DNA of 64,000 nucleotides from Pseudomonas sp. SST3. GTDB taxonomy: Bacteria; Pseudomonadota; Gammaproteobacteria; Pseudomonadales; Pseudomonadaceae. The translations under genes were made by a program, and so were the position numbers. The first letter of the stretch is position 1. The number at the start of each line of letters is the position of its first letter. The stretch is from the NCBI RefSeq assembly GCF_003325755.1, contig NZ_QORI02000007.1:184824-248823 (forward strand). The letters are read 5' to 3'. A model generated the notes under the pieces. It was not told where the DNA came from and did no database searches. It worked only from the letters and a program-made list of their open reading frames with translations. Positions 28,822 through 38,399 of the stretch are shown here, one piece after another.

Positions 28822-29331
28822 ATGTCTTCTAGAACAGATGAGCTCAGCAGCCGAAACTATCCCATCCAAGAAGATATGGTGCTGCAGTCAAGAATGTGGA
28901 AAACAGAGCGGATCGGCTGGACCATATTGATTGGAATAATACTGATCACATTTACGGGCGTGTTTAGCACCGGCCCCTTAAGCAGAGTTATCGCGCAAAC
29001 TGCAGCCGGAGATATACAAGTCCAATACCAACGTTTCGAGCGACACGGCGCATCCACGGAAATAAAGATCAATACCCGGGCCGGTAAGGATGGGCAAGTA
29101 TGGCTGACGCTGGATGGCGACATGCTTGAGAGTTTCACCATTGAAAGCATACAACCTGAGCCGATCAGCTCAGAAAGCTTCGGTCGTGGACTTCGACTGA
29201 GATTTCAATCAGGTCCTGAAGGCCGAACCACGGCTTATTTCAGCTTGCGTCCGAGCGGGCTGGGTTTAACCGAAAGCGCGGTACATGCTGATGGAGAGCA
29301 CATTGCATTTACTCAGTTCATCTACCCATAA
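28822..29331 (+). CDS. Hypothetical membrane-anchored protein
   Basis: This 169-residue protein is not recognised. A cytoplasmic N-terminus of about 30 residues is followed by one hydrophobic segment (WTILIGIILITFTGVFSTGP, around residues 33-52) and then a mostly beta-rich periplasmic domain with no cysteines. It lies 9 bases upstream of the DUF421 gene on the same strand, so the two are almost certainly co-expressed. The pairing suggests a membrane complex. Confidence 0.72.
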   Translation: MSSRTDELSSRNYPIQEDMVLQSRMWKTERIGWTILIGIILITFTGVFSTGPLSRVIAQTAAGDIQVQYQRFERHGASTEIKINTRAGKDGQVWLTLDGDMLESFTIESIQPEPISSESFGRGLRLRFQSGPEGRTTAYFSLRPSGLGLTESAVHADGEHIAFTQFIYP

Positions 29332-29340
29332 GGTGCTGCC

Positions 29341-29784
29341 ATGGACTCTGTACTCCGCGCCGCCGCGATCTACTTAATAGTTTTGATTGTTTTTCGAATA
29401 GCGGGTAGAAGAACACTCTCGGACCTGACCACCTTTGATTTCGTGTTACTTCTTATCATTGGTGAGGCAACACAACAGGCGCTGCTAGGTGACGACTTTT
29501 CAGTTACCAACGCAGCCATTGTTATCGTATCGCTGGTAGGGTTTGATATCGCCTTGTCCCTAACCAAACGCAGGTCGCTATGGTTCGCCAAAATCATTGA
29601 TGGCGAGCCAATCATAATCGTCGAACATGGCCAGATGCTGGGTTATCGAGCCAAGAAGGCTCGGATAGATGAAAGCGATATTCTGGAAGCTGCACGGAAT
29701 TCGCAGGGCCTGGAGCGGCTTGACCAGATCAAGTTCGCCATTCTGGAAAAGGACGGGAAGATTTCAATCATTCCAAACGGGTAA
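29341..29784 (+). CDS. DUF421 (YetF-type) membrane protein, short form
   Basis: This protein of 147 residues has two or three N-terminal membrane segments (AAAIYLIVLIVFRIAGRRTL; TFDFVLLLIIGEATQQALL; AAIVIVSLVGFDIALSL) followed by the DUF421 cytoplasmic domain (FAKIIDGEPIIIVEHGQML; LEAARNSQGLERLDQIKFAILEKDGKISII). It is shorter than typical YetF proteins (about 210-230), lacking the C-terminal extension, and represents the compact proteobacterial form. Function is unknown. It is the second gene of a tight pair with the membrane-anchored protein upstream. Confidence 0.88.
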   Translation: MDSVLRAAAIYLIVLIVFRIAGRRTLSDLTTFDFVLLLIIGEATQQALLGDDFSVTNAAIVIVSLVGFDIALSLTKRRSLWFAKIIDGEPIIIVEHGQMLGYRAKKARIDESDILEAARNSQGLERLDQIKFAILEKDGKISIIPNG

Positions 29785-29857
29785 CTCTTTCTGGCGCCCC
29801 GTCGTACGCCCGGCCGAGAACCGTATCAGCCAGTCCCGTTACCAATGCAAGCTGGCT

Positions 29858-30757
29858 TTACTGCTGCGCCTCGGATTTAACGAAATCGACGAAGGCCCTG
29901 AGCGGTGACGGCATATGACGACGCCCGTGGTAATACAAATAGGGTCCGTCGAAGGATTGCCACCACTGCTGAAGGATAGGGCTCAGCCGACCATCCTCAA
30001 GCGGCTCGCGGAGGAAGTCTTCGAAGATATAAACGATGCCAAGCCCCTTGATGGCGGAGCTGATCCTGAGGTCATGTGAAGACGTCACTAGCTGTCCCCG
30101 AGGTGGAACCCGCAGGATTCGGCCGTCGTTCTCAAATTCAAAAATGCCAATCTTGCCGTTCTCGAAACGATGACCGATCAGCTGATGGTCGGTCAGCTGA
30201 TCGGGATGCTGAGGCGTGCCGTGAGCCTTCAAGTAAGCTGGCGCTGCAGCCGCGACGAAGCGCTGTCGCCTAGGTCCGATGGGGACAGCAATCATGTCCT
30301 TGGCCAGACTCTCCTCGTAGCGCACCCCCGCGTCATAACCGGCCCCGATGACATCAATGAACGTGTTCTCCATGACCACCTCGACGTTAACGCCGGGATA
30401 GAGCGCGAGGAAGCGGCTCAGCATGTCAGGCAGAACGTAACGTGCCACCGGTACGGGCACGTTCAGCTTCAATGTACCAACCGGACGCTGGGCTTCATCA
30501 TCAAGATCGTTGAATGCAGCACTGATTTCCTCAAGCGCCGGGCGCAGACGTTCGAGCAAACGCGCCCCAGCACTGGTTGGCGTGACGCTGCGAGTGGTGC
30601 GATTGAGCAGGCGAAGGCCTACATCGCGTTCCAGGCGGCGCATGCAATCGCTCAGCGAAGACGCCGACATGCCGCGTTTCTGCGCAGCGGAACGAAAGCC
30701 TCCCGCCTCGACCACCGCGGCGAAAAGCGCAACATCAGTCAGATTGGGTTGACGCAT
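29858..30757 (-). CDS. LysR family transcriptional regulator
   Basis: This 299-residue LysR regulator has an N-terminal helix-turn-helix (LTDVALFAAVVEAGGFRSAAQKRGMSASSLSDCMRRLE, read in parts) and a C-terminal effector domain. The start at 30757 (MRQPNLTD) is chosen because AGGAG lies 6-7 bases upstream; the frame opens eight codons earlier. It is divergent from the SDR gene, so it probably controls that gene, which is the usual arrangement. The effector is unknown. Confidence 0.9.
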   Translation of the reverse strand: MRQPNLTDVALFAAVVEAGGFRSAAQKRGMSASSLSDCMRRLERDVGLRLLNRTTRSVTPTSAGARLLERLRPALEEISAAFNDLDDEAQRPVGTLKLNVPVPVARYVLPDMLSRFLALYPGVNVEVVMENTFIDVIGAGYDAGVRYEESLAKDMIAVPIGPRRQRFVAAAAPAYLKAHGTPQHPDQLTDHQLIGHRFENGKIGIFEFENDGRILRVPPRGQLVTSSHDLRISSAIKGLGIVYIFEDFLREPLEDGRLSPILQQWWQSFDGPYLYYHGRRHMPSPLRAFVDFVKSEAQQ

Positions 30758-30918
30758 CGGGTTTCTCCTGGCCGCGCCCAACTGTACGACTCACCGCACA
30801 GCCCGTCCACAGACACCCCGATTATCACGGCGTTCTCGGACGGTGATACTGCCCGCGTCGACCACCCGCTCAGCCAGAGCCATGGTCATTCCCGTTGAAC
30901 GACGATGAGGACGCAATT

Positions 30919-31974
30919 ATGTGGGGAAGAACAACCACGCCTGAACCGAGTGGCATCAGCCGCGCCCGCCATCTTATGAAGATAACCAGGTCCGTGTTCG
31001 CCAGTGTTGCGCTAGCAGCCGCTTTTACAACCGAAGCCGCTAATCGCGTGCCGCCGAAGCCGGACTGGACGGTCAGCGACATGCCATCGCAGGAAGGCCG
31101 TATCGTCCTGATTACCGGCGGCACCAGCGGCATGGGTTACGAGGACGCCCTCGCCCTTTCCCGTGCCGGCGCTGAGGTCATCATTGCGGCCCGCAACGCC
31201 GAGCGAGGACAGCAGACGATCGAGCGGATACGCCAACAAGTACCGGATGCGGACGTACGATTCGAAGCGGTGGATCTGGCCAACCTGGCCTCGGTACGCA
31301 ACCTGGCTACGCGCCTCAACGAGCGCCTGGCGCGGCTGGATGTGCTGATCAACAACGCCGCCATCATGGCACCGCCGCAACGCAAGATCTCTGCCGATGG
31401 CTACGAGTTGCAGCTGGCGACCAACTATCTCGGGCACTTCGCGCTGACCGGACTGCTGATGCCATTGTTGCGCGAGAGCGATGATGGTCGCGTCATCAGC
31501 CTGTCGAGTATCGCCGCCAGCCGCGGCACGATAAACTTCAACGACCTGCAGGCCGAACAGACATACAACCCCTACGCCACTTATGCGCAATCCAAGCTGG
31601 CCGTACTCCAGTGGGCATTCGAGTTGCAACGGCGCAGCGAAGCATCCGGCTGGGGTGTCCGCAGTATTGCGGCGCATCCGGGCGTTGCCGTTACCGAACT
31701 GGTCGAACGCGGCCCGGGGCTGGACAGCCAGTTTGGCATGAGGTGGGCAGAGGATCGGGACGAGTACCACTCCGCCGCTCAAGGTGCACTCTCCACGCTG
31801 TATGCCGCGACCGCGCCAGAGGCGATAGGTGGCGCCTATTACGGTCCAACCGGTGAGGAAGAAAAGCGCGGACCGCTGGGCTTTGCCCAAACGCCTGAGA
31901 CCGCCACGACGCGTGCAGACGCTGACAAGCTATGGCAACTGTCCGAACGTCTCACTGGCGTGGCCTACCCCTGA
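30919..31974 (+). CDS. Short-chain dehydrogenase/reductase (retinol dehydrogenase-like)
   Basis: This classical SDR has NAD(P)-binding TGGTSGMG, the NNAA motif in DVLINNAAIMAPP, the catalytic Ser in SLSSIAAS and YxxxK as YAQSK. An N-terminal extension of about 45 residues precedes the Rossmann fold, and part of it (MKITRSVFASVALAAAFTTEAA from M20) looks like a signal peptide, so export is possible. ATG 30919 has GAGGA upstream; TTG 30895 and ATG 30976 are alternatives. The substrate is unknown. It is divergent from the LysR gene. Confidence 0.87.
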   Translation: MWGRTTTPEPSGISRARHLMKITRSVFASVALAAAFTTEAANRVPPKPDWTVSDMPSQEGRIVLITGGTSGMGYEDALALSRAGAEVIIAARNAERGQQTIERIRQQVPDADVRFEAVDLANLASVRNLATRLNERLARLDVLINNAAIMAPPQRKISADGYELQLATNYLGHFALTGLLMPLLRESDDGRVISLSSIAASRGTINFNDLQAEQTYNPYATYAQSKLAVLQWAFELQRRSEASGWGVRSIAAHPGVAVTELVERGPGLDSQFGMRWAEDRDEYHSAAQGALSTLYAATAPEAIGGAYYGPTGEEEKRGPLGFAQTPETATTRADADKLWQLSERLTGVAYP

Positions 31975-32029
31975 ACACGCAAGAATCTATTTCCCGTCCC
32001 GCCGCCCTTCGCCTTGCAGGAGCTGCTCC

Positions 32030-33331
32030 ATGAGCACGGTATCCGTCTCACATCGCCTGAGTGTCGCAATCAATGCAGAAGACCATGAACTGCACGCCGC
32101 ACTGTCTGGTTTTCTATTGTTTTTCTGCCTGTTCGCCGGGTACTTCATGCTGCGCCCCATCCGCGAGTCGATGGGCGTCGCGGCGGGCGTAGACAACCTG
32201 CAATGGCTGTTCACCGCCACCTTCGTCGCCATGCTCGTCGCGGTACCGCTGTTCGCCTGGCTCAGTTCTCGAGTACCGCGTCTGCATTTCATCGACTGGG
32301 TGTTCGGTTTCTTCAGCGTGAACCTGCTGATATTCAGCGTTCTGTTCCAGCATCACGGAGACAACGCCTGGATGGCCCGGGTCTTCTTTGTCTGGATATC
32401 GGTCTACAACCTGTTCGTCGTGTCAGTTGCCTGGAGCCTGATGGCGGACGTGTTCGATGCGCATCAGGCCAAACGCCTGTTCGCCTTCATTGCCGCCGGA
32501 GCAAGCGTTGGCGGACTGGTGGGACCGGCGCTCAGCGCGCTCTTGGTTGCCAGCCTGGGCGAAGCGGGACTCATGCTGCTCGCCAGTCTGCTGCTCGGGG
32601 TAGCGCTCGCACTCAAATTCCTGCTGATGCGCTGGCGTGAGGTAGGCGGAGCCGGTCGCCCGGGCGCGGCGCCAGCTGAAAGCACGCGCAGGCCGTTACC
32701 CGGCAACCCTTTTAGCGGCATGACCCGGGTTTTGCAGTCACCCTATCTGATGGGTATCGCCGGTTTCGTCGTACTGCTGGCAACCGCCAATACGTTCCTC
32801 TATTTCGAGCAGGCGCGCCTGGTGGCCGAGCTGTTTCCGGACCGCAACGCACAGATCCGCGTGTTCGGCACCATAGATCTGATCGTCCAGGCCGGCGCCT
32901 TGCTGTCGCAAGTATTCATCGCGGGGCGCGTCGCGCAGAAGCTGGGGGTCCGCATGCTCCTGATGATCGTGCCCTTGATCGTGAGCATCGGCTTTCTCGG
33001 ACTTGCCCTGGCGCCCAGCTTCGCCATGCTCGCAGCCCTGATGATCGTGCGACGTATCGGTGAGTACGCCTTCGTCAGACCGGGCCGGGAAATGCTGTTC
33101 GCGCCCCTCGACGCCGAGAGCAAGTACAAGGCCAAGAACTTCATTGATACCGTCGTCTATCGCGCCGGCGATGCCATGAGCGGCTGGGTCAAGAGCGCGC
33201 TGGACATGCTTGGCCAGGGCACGGGGCTCGTGGCGGTGGTCGGCGCCATCTGCGCGATGCTGTGGGGTTATCTCGGGTGGCGTCTCGGCAATCAGGCAGA
33301 CAAGCAGGCGCAGCCGATGACTGCCGATTGA
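32030..33331 (+). CDS. MFS-like transporter related to the NTP/NTP exchange (TLC) group
   Basis: This integral membrane protein of 433 residues has about 12 predicted helices. It opens LSGFLLFFCLFAGYFMLRPIRESMG, a start typical of MFS proteins that resemble ATP/ADP translocases. It also contains RIGEYAFVRPGREMLFAPLDAESKYKAKN (read in parts), another mark of this group. CAGGAG lies before ATG 32030; the frame opens upstream, but that part overlaps the SDR gene. The substrate cannot be told. The gap to the SDR gene is 55 bases, so the two may be co-transcribed. Confidence 0.82.
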   Translation: MSTVSVSHRLSVAINAEDHELHAALSGFLLFFCLFAGYFMLRPIRESMGVAAGVDNLQWLFTATFVAMLVAVPLFAWLSSRVPRLHFIDWVFGFFSVNLLIFSVLFQHHGDNAWMARVFFVWISVYNLFVVSVAWSLMADVFDAHQAKRLFAFIAAGASVGGLVGPALSALLVASLGEAGLMLLASLLLGVALALKFLLMRWREVGGAGRPGAAPAESTRRPLPGNPFSGMTRVLQSPYLMGIAGFVVLLATANTFLYFEQARLVAELFPDRNAQIRVFGTIDLIVQAGALLSQVFIAGRVAQKLGVRMLLMIVPLIVSIGFLGLALAPSFAMLAALMIVRRIGEYAFVRPGREMLFAPLDAESKYKAKNFIDTVVYRAGDAMSGWVKSALDMLGQGTGLVAVVGAICAMLWGYLGWRLGNQADKQAQPMTAD

Positions 33332-33470
33332 GGGTGACGGTACCAACGCCTATTCGATCGCTCGTCAAGCGTCGCTATGTGCGCCGGTTCGTAAAGCGGC
33401 AGGAGGGACTAGCCGGTGGCGCAGGCGCTACGGAACCGCGTGGCAAACAGAACACCGAGGAATCAGACAC

Positions 33471-33501
33471 TGCGCCGGCGCCGCAAAAGCAGGCCGGCGC
33501 A
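33471..33501 (-). terminator. GC-rich hairpin downstream of cysK, weak terminator candidate
   Basis: A 9-bp perfect inverted repeat (TGCGCCGGC at 33471-33479, GCCGGCGCA at 33493-33501) lies 8 bases past the cysK stop between two convergent genes. There is no T run on either side, so it is not a standard intrinsic terminator. Confidence 0.35.
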
Positions 33502-33508
33502 GCGAGAA

Positions 33509-34483
33509 TCACTGTTGCAGTTCCTGCTCACCGAACATATCGGCGAACAGCATGGTGGACAGATAACGCTCGCCGGAGTCAGGGAGGATCACCACGATAT
33601 TCTTACCTTGCATTTCAGGACGTTCAGCCATGCGCACCGCCGCAGCCATGGCCGCGCCGCAAGAGATGCCACAGAGGATGCCTTCTTCGCGCATCAGGCG
33701 CAGCGCCATGGCCTTGGACTCCTCGTCGCTCACCTGTTCGACCTGATCGACCATGGACAGATCTAGGTTCTTCGGCACAAAGCCAGCACCGATGCCCTGA
33801 ATCTTGTGTGGGCTGGGTTTGACTTCCTCCCCAGCGAGCGTCTGGCTGATCACAGGCGAACTGATCGGTTCGACCGCCACGCTGAGTATCTTCTTGCCCT
33901 TGGTGTTTTTGATGTAGCGCGACACACCGGTGATGGTGCCGCCTGTACCGACGCCGGAGACCAGCACGTCGATGTTGCCTTCGGTGTCGTTCCAGATCTC
34001 CATCCCGGTGGTCTTCTCGTGGATCGCCGGGTTGGATGGGTTTTCGAACTGCTGTGGCAGGTAATAAAGCTCTGGGTCCGACGCAGCGATTTCTGCCGCT
34101 TTCTCGATGGCGCCCTTCATGCCTTTTGCCGGTTCCGTAAGCACCAGCTCCGCTCCGAGCGCCTTCAGTACCTTGCGTCGCTCCAGGCTCATGGACGCCG
34201 GCATGGTCAGCATCAGCTTGTAACCACGTGCCGCCGCGACGAAAGCCAGGCCAATGCCGGTATTCCCCGACGTCGGCTCAATGATGGTCATGCCCGGTTT
34301 GAGAAGGCCATTTTTCTCGGCATCCCAGATCATCGCGGCGCCGATCCGGCATTTCACTGAGTGTGCCGGGTTGCGGCCTTCGATTTTGGCCATGATGGTG
34401 ACGCCCTTCGGGCCCAGCCGATTGATCATGACCAACGGGGTATTCCCGATGGCCTGCGCATTGTCAGCGAAGATGCGACTCAT
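33509..34483 (-). CDS. cysK: Cysteine synthase A (O-acetylserine sulfhydrylase)
   Basis: This PLP enzyme makes cysteine from O-acetylserine and sulphide. The PLP lysine is K44 in HSVKCRIG, the acetylserine loop is [10 protein letters not shown], the phosphate-binding loop is [10 protein letters not shown], and [10 protein letters not shown] ends the protein, all as in CysK. It has 324 residues. The start at 34483 ([17 protein letters not shown]) is supported by an AGGGA about 8 bases upstream; the frame stays open for 49 codons upstream with no family features. Confidence 0.95.
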   Translation of the reverse strand: MSRIFADNAQAIGNTPLVMINRLGPKGVTIMAKIEGRNPAHSVKCRIGAAMIWDAEKNGLLKPGMTIIEPTSGNTGIGLAFVAAARGYKLMLTMPASMSLERRKVLKALGAELVLTEPAKGMKGAIEKAAEIAASDPELYYLPQQFENPSNPAIHEKTTGMEIWNDTEGNIDVLVSGVGTGGTITGVSRYIKNTKGKKILSVAVEPISSPVISQTLAGEEVKPSPHKIQGIGAGFVPKNLDLSMVDQVEQVSDEESKAMALRLMREEGILCGISCGAAMAAAVRMAERPEMQGKNIVVILPDSGERYLSTMLFADMFGEQELQQ

Positions 34484-34628
34484 GACAGTGTCCCTGCAAT
34501 TGGAAAAACGGACTGATGAGCCTATGCCCAGTCTGATGACTCGTCCAGCCGAACTCACCGATGCGTGTGGGGGTCCACCCAGAGGTAAGCCATTCAGCGA
34601 TGACTCCCTCGACCAGACCAGGCCCATC

Positions 34629-35702
34629 ATGAAGAAACGCTACCGGATTCCGTTTTGGATACTGCTGTCAATCGCCCTGCTACTGCTGATCGTTCACCTC
34701 GCCCTACCTTACCTGGTGCTCAATTATCTGAACGATAAGCTGGCAGACATGGGCGAATACCGAGGTCATGTCGATGATGTTGATCTGGCCTGGTGGCGTG
34801 GCGCTTACCGAGCCGACGGCGTACTCATCGAAAAGAAGAACGAAGAAGTCCAGGCACCGCTGTTCACCGCACCCACGATCGATATCGGCTTGAGCTGGCG
34901 CGCTCTTTGGGAAGAGCAAGCTTTGGTCGGCGAGGTGACGCTGGAACAGCCACAGCTGAATTTCGTCGATGGCGAGGACACCGGCGACTCGCAGACCGGC
35001 GAAGGTGTCGATTGGCGTGAGCGGCTGGAAGAGCTGACGCCCTTTACCCTGAACGAACTCCGCGTGGTCGACGGTCAACTGTCGTTTCGCAACTTCGAGT
35101 CCGATCCGCAGGTACATCTCTACGCCAATGCGATCAACGCAAGCCTTTACAACCTGACCAACACGGCCGATGGACAGGGCCGCGTCGCCACATTCGAAGG
35201 CACCGCCAAGTTTCTCAACCACGCCCCGATGGAAGCCACCGCGAACTTCGATCCCTATACCAATTGGGAAGATTTTGAAGTGAACCTGCGCGTGACCGGC
35301 GTGGATCTGACGAAGCTGAACGACTTCAGCAACGCCTACGGCAATTTCGATTTTGCAGGCGGCACCGGCGATCTGGTCATGGAGGTCGAGGCCAACGACA
35401 GCGAGCTGTCGGGCTATATCAAGCCTCTGTTGCACAACGTCGACGTTTTCAATTTCGAGCAGGACGTTGAAAACGAAGACAAGGGGTTCTTCCGTGGCAT
35501 CTGGGAAGCAGTGGTCGGTGGCGGTGAGGAAGTTCTGCAGAATCAGAGCAAGGATCAGTTCGCGACGCGGGTGGAGCTCTCCGGCAGCACGAAGAATGCC
35601 GATGTCAGCCCCTTTCAAACATTCATCGCGATCCTGCGAAATGCCTTCGTCGAGGCGTTCTCGGCCCGCTTCGAGCGTTCATTGAGCGAAGACGATGAAT
35701 AA
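34629..35702 (+). CDS. AsmA/DUF748-like membrane-anchored protein
   Basis: This 357-residue protein has one N-terminal membrane segment ([23 protein letters not shown]), then a periplasmic region of repeated beta-strands typical of DUF748/AsmA-like proteins ([47 protein letters not shown]). These are envelope proteins thought to help lipid traffic or outer-membrane assembly; this one is shorter than E. coli AsmA. It starts at ATG 34629, divergent from cysK. Confidence 0.78.
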   Translation: MKKRYRIPFWILLSIALLLLIVHLALPYLVLNYLNDKLADMGEYRGHVDDVDLAWWRGAYRADGVLIEKKNEEVQAPLFTAPTIDIGLSWRALWEEQALVGEVTLEQPQLNFVDGEDTGDSQTGEGVDWRERLEELTPFTLNELRVVDGQLSFRNFESDPQVHLYANAINASLYNLTNTADGQGRVATFEGTAKFLNHAPMEATANFDPYTNWEDFEVNLRVTGVDLTKLNDFSNAYGNFDFAGGTGDLVMEVEANDSELSGYIKPLLHNVDVFNFEQDVENEDKGFFRGIWEAVVGGGEEVLQNQSKDQFATRVELSGSTKNADVSPFQTFIAILRNAFVEAFSARFERSLSEDDE

Positions 35703-35843
35703 ACGGGAACAGGCAAAATGTCCGCGCCCATTCAGTGACTGAATGATCCGCTCGCGTTCACACTGAGGAGCCCATCCCTTATAGTCGATCGTCTAACCAA
35801 AACATGAAGCGCCTGCGTGCCAGGCCCGATCAAGGAAACCCCG

Positions 35844-36689
35844 ATGAAGTTTGAAGGCACCCAGTCTTACGTCGCCACCGATGACTTGAAACTGGCGGTT
35901 AACGCTGCCATTACGCTGGAGCGTCCGCTGCTGGTGAAGGGTGAGCCGGGCACCGGCAAAACCATGCTCGCCGAGCAACTGGCTGAGTCCTTCGGTGCGA
36001 AGCTGATCACCTGGCACGTCAAATCCACCACCAAGGCGCATCAGGGCTTGTACGAATACGATGCCGTGAGCCGTCTGCGCGATTCGCAGCTGGATTCCGA
36101 TCGGGTGCACGATGTGCGCAACTACATCAAGAAGGGCAAGTTGTGGGAAGCCTTCGAGGCCGAACAGCGGGTCATTCTACTGATCGACGAAATTGATAAG
36201 GCCGACATCGAGTTTCCCAACGACCTGTTGCAAGAACTCGACAAGATGGAGTTCTACGTCTACGAGACCAATGAAACCATCAAGGCCATACAGCGGCCGA
36301 TCATCATCATTACCTCGAACAACGAAAAGGAGCTGCCCGACGCCTTCCTGCGCCGATGCTTCTTCCATTACATCGCGTTCCCCGATCGCGAAACGCTGCA
36401 GAGGATCGTCGATGTGCACTACCCGAATATCAAAAGGGATCTGGTCGCCGAGGCCCTCGACGTGTTCTTCGATGTCCGCAAGGTACCGGGGCTGAAGAAG
36501 AAGCCATCCACCAGCGAACTGGTCGACTGGCTGAAGTTGCTGATGGCCGACAACATCGGCGAAGCCGTGCTACGCGAGCGCGATCCGACCCGAGCGATTC
36601 CGCCACTGGCCGGCGCTCTGGTGAAAAACGAACAGGACGTGCAATTACTTGAGCGCCTGGCGTTCATGAGTCGTCGCGCCAGCCGCTGA
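35844..36689 (+). CDS. MoxR-type AAA+ ATPase
   Basis: This 281-residue MoxR family AAA+ ATPase is a chaperone-like ATPase that usually works with a VWA partner. Walker A is KGEPGTGKTM (K39), Walker B is LLIDEIDKAD, sensor 1 is IITSNNEKELP, and the arginine finger is in FLRRCFFHYI. The frame opens nine codons upstream, but ATG 35844 (MKFEGTQSYV) matches the family start. The VWA gene lies two genes downstream with a GFA gene between them, an arrangement indicating a metal-insertion or protein-activation unit (inference). Confidence 0.92.
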   Translation: MKFEGTQSYVATDDLKLAVNAAITLERPLLVKGEPGTGKTMLAEQLAESFGAKLITWHVKSTTKAHQGLYEYDAVSRLRDSQLDSDRVHDVRNYIKKGKLWEAFEAEQRVILLIDEIDKADIEFPNDLLQELDKMEFYVYETNETIKAIQRPIIIITSNNEKELPDAFLRRCFFHYIAFPDRETLQRIVDVHYPNIKRDLVAEALDVFFDVRKVPGLKKKPSTSELVDWLKLLMADNIGEAVLRERDPTRAIPPLAGALVKNEQDVQLLERLAFMSRRASR

Positions 36690-36741
36690 ACGACGGCGGT
36701 TCCAAGCGGAGCCGGCCGCCTCACTTACTGGAGGAAGAGCC

Positions 36742-37140
36742 ATGCAAACGCATACCGGTAGTTGCCTCTGCGGTGTCGTGCGGTACCGCATCGACGCACC
36801 GATCAACGAGCTGACCCACTGCCACTGCAAGATGTGTCGCAAGGCACATGGCGCTGCATTTGCGACCTACGCAAGCGTGCCGTTGGAAGCGTTCCACTTC
36901 CTGTCTGGCAAGGATCAGTTGGGGGTCTTCCACTCCTCCGAACATGTGACGCGTACGTTCTGCATTCGCTGCGGATCCAACCTGCAATTCGTCGATAATC
37001 GTGAGCATGAACTCGGCGTTGCGGCCGGCACGCTCGACTCCTCGCTGCCGGTCCCGCCCCAGGAGCATATCTTCGTCGGCTCCAAGGCGGACTGGTACGA
37101 GATCAGCGACGGGCTCGCGGAACACGACGAAGACCTCTGA
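36742..37140 (+). CDS. GFA family (CENP-V/glutathione-dependent formaldehyde-activating-like) zinc protein
   Basis: This 132-residue zinc-binding protein of the GFA fold has CLCGVVRY (CxC), HCHCKMCRKAHG (CxxC) and FCIRCGSNLQF (CxxC), which are the zinc sites. Most relatives have no proven activity. GGAGG lies before the ATG. It is inserted between the MoxR and VWA genes, so it is likely part of that operon. Confidence 0.87.
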   Translation: MQTHTGSCLCGVVRYRIDAPINELTHCHCKMCRKAHGAAFATYASVPLEAFHFLSGKDQLGVFHSSEHVTRTFCIRCGSNLQFVDNREHELGVAAGTLDSSLPVPPQEHIFVGSKADWYEISDGLAEHDEDL

Positions 37141-37188
37141 CCCATCAAACGCAAGGTGCCGTTACGACGGTATACCCGAGGTTCTGCC

Positions 37189-38367
37189 ATGCTGCTTGGC
37201 CTGTTCAATGAGATGCGTGCCGCCAAGGTACCGGTGTCGGTACGCGAGCTGCTCGATCTGATCAACGCGTTGAAACACAACGTGATTTTTGCCGATATGG
37301 ACGAGTTCTATTATTTGTCGAGGGCCATCCTGGTCAAGGATGAGCGCCATTTCGACAAGTTCGACCGTGCTTTCGGCGCCTACTTCAAGGGGCTGGAAAA
37401 TCTCGATCAGCACATAGAGGCGCTGATTCCAGAGGAATGGCTGCGCAAGGAGTTCGAACGTTCGCTGAGCGATGAAGAGCGCGCCAAGATTGAATCACTC
37501 GGCGGGCTGGATAAGCTGATCGAGGAGTTCAAGAAGCGCCTGGAGGAGCAGAAGAAAAAGCACGCCGGGGGCAATAAGTGGATCGGTACCGGCGGCACCA
37601 GCCCCTTCGGTTCGGGCGGTTACAACCCGGAGGGCATCCGCATCGGTGACGCCGGCAAGCGTCAGGGCAAAGCAGTGAAGGTCTGGGATCAGCGCGAGTA
37701 TAAGAACCTCGACGATCAGGTTGAGCTCGGCACCCGCAACATCAAGGTAGCCCTGCGCCGCCTGCGCAAGTTCGCTCGCCAGGGCGCGCAGGACGAGCTG
37801 GACCTCGATGGCACCATCGACCACACCGCCCGCGACGGCGGACTGCTCAACATCCAGATGCGCCCGGAGCGGCGTAACGCCGTGAAGCTGCTGATCCTGT
37901 TCGACATCGGCGGCTCGATGGACGCCCATGTGAAGGTTTGCGAGGAGTTGTTCTCCGCCTGCAAGACCGAGTTCAAGCACCTGGAGTACTTCTACTTCCA
38001 CAACTTCATCTACGAATCGGTCTGGAAGAACAACTTCCGCCGTACCTCCGAGCGCACCTCTACGCTCGATCTGCTGCACAAGTATGGCGCCGATTACAAA
38101 GTGGTGTTCGTGGGCGATGCCGCCATGGCGCCCTACGAAGTGACTCAGCCCGGTGGCAGTGTCGAGCACTGGAACGAGGAAGCGGGCTACGTCTGGATGC
38201 AGCGCTTCATGGAGAAATACAAGAAGCTCATTTGGATCAATCCCTACCCCAAGGACACCTGGGGGTATACCGCATCGACCGGCATCATCCGTGATCTCGT
38301 TGAGGATCGTATGTATCCGCTGACGCTCAACGGGCTTGAGGAAGGCATGAAGTTTCTGTCGAAATAA
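37189..38367 (+). CDS. VWA domain protein, CoxE/MoxR partner type
   Basis: This 392-residue protein ends in a von Willebrand A domain with a modified MIDAS motif DIGGSMDAH, where the first G takes the place of a Ser. The N-terminal half is helical and charged (EEFKKRLEEQKKKH). The MoxR ATPase two genes upstream is the expected partner; MoxR-VWA pairs are thought to activate or load metal into client enzymes, here unknown. The start at 37189 (MLLGLFNEMR) has GAGG 8 bases upstream; another ATG at 37156 is possible. Confidence 0.87.
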   Translation: MLLGLFNEMRAAKVPVSVRELLDLINALKHNVIFADMDEFYYLSRAILVKDERHFDKFDRAFGAYFKGLENLDQHIEALIPEEWLRKEFERSLSDEERAKIESLGGLDKLIEEFKKRLEEQKKKHAGGNKWIGTGGTSPFGSGGYNPEGIRIGDAGKRQGKAVKVWDQREYKNLDDQVELGTRNIKVALRRLRKFARQGAQDELDLDGTIDHTARDGGLLNIQMRPERRNAVKLLILFDIGGSMDAHVKVCEELFSACKTEFKHLEYFYFHNFIYESVWKNNFRRTSERTSTLDLLHKYGADYKVVFVGDAAMAPYEVTQPGGSVEHWNEEAGYVWMQRFMEKYKKLIWINPYPKDTWGYTASTGIIRDLVEDRMYPLTLNGLEEGMKFLSK

Positions 38368-38399
38368 GCCGTTCCTAACGACTGCAAGGATGCGCGGGG

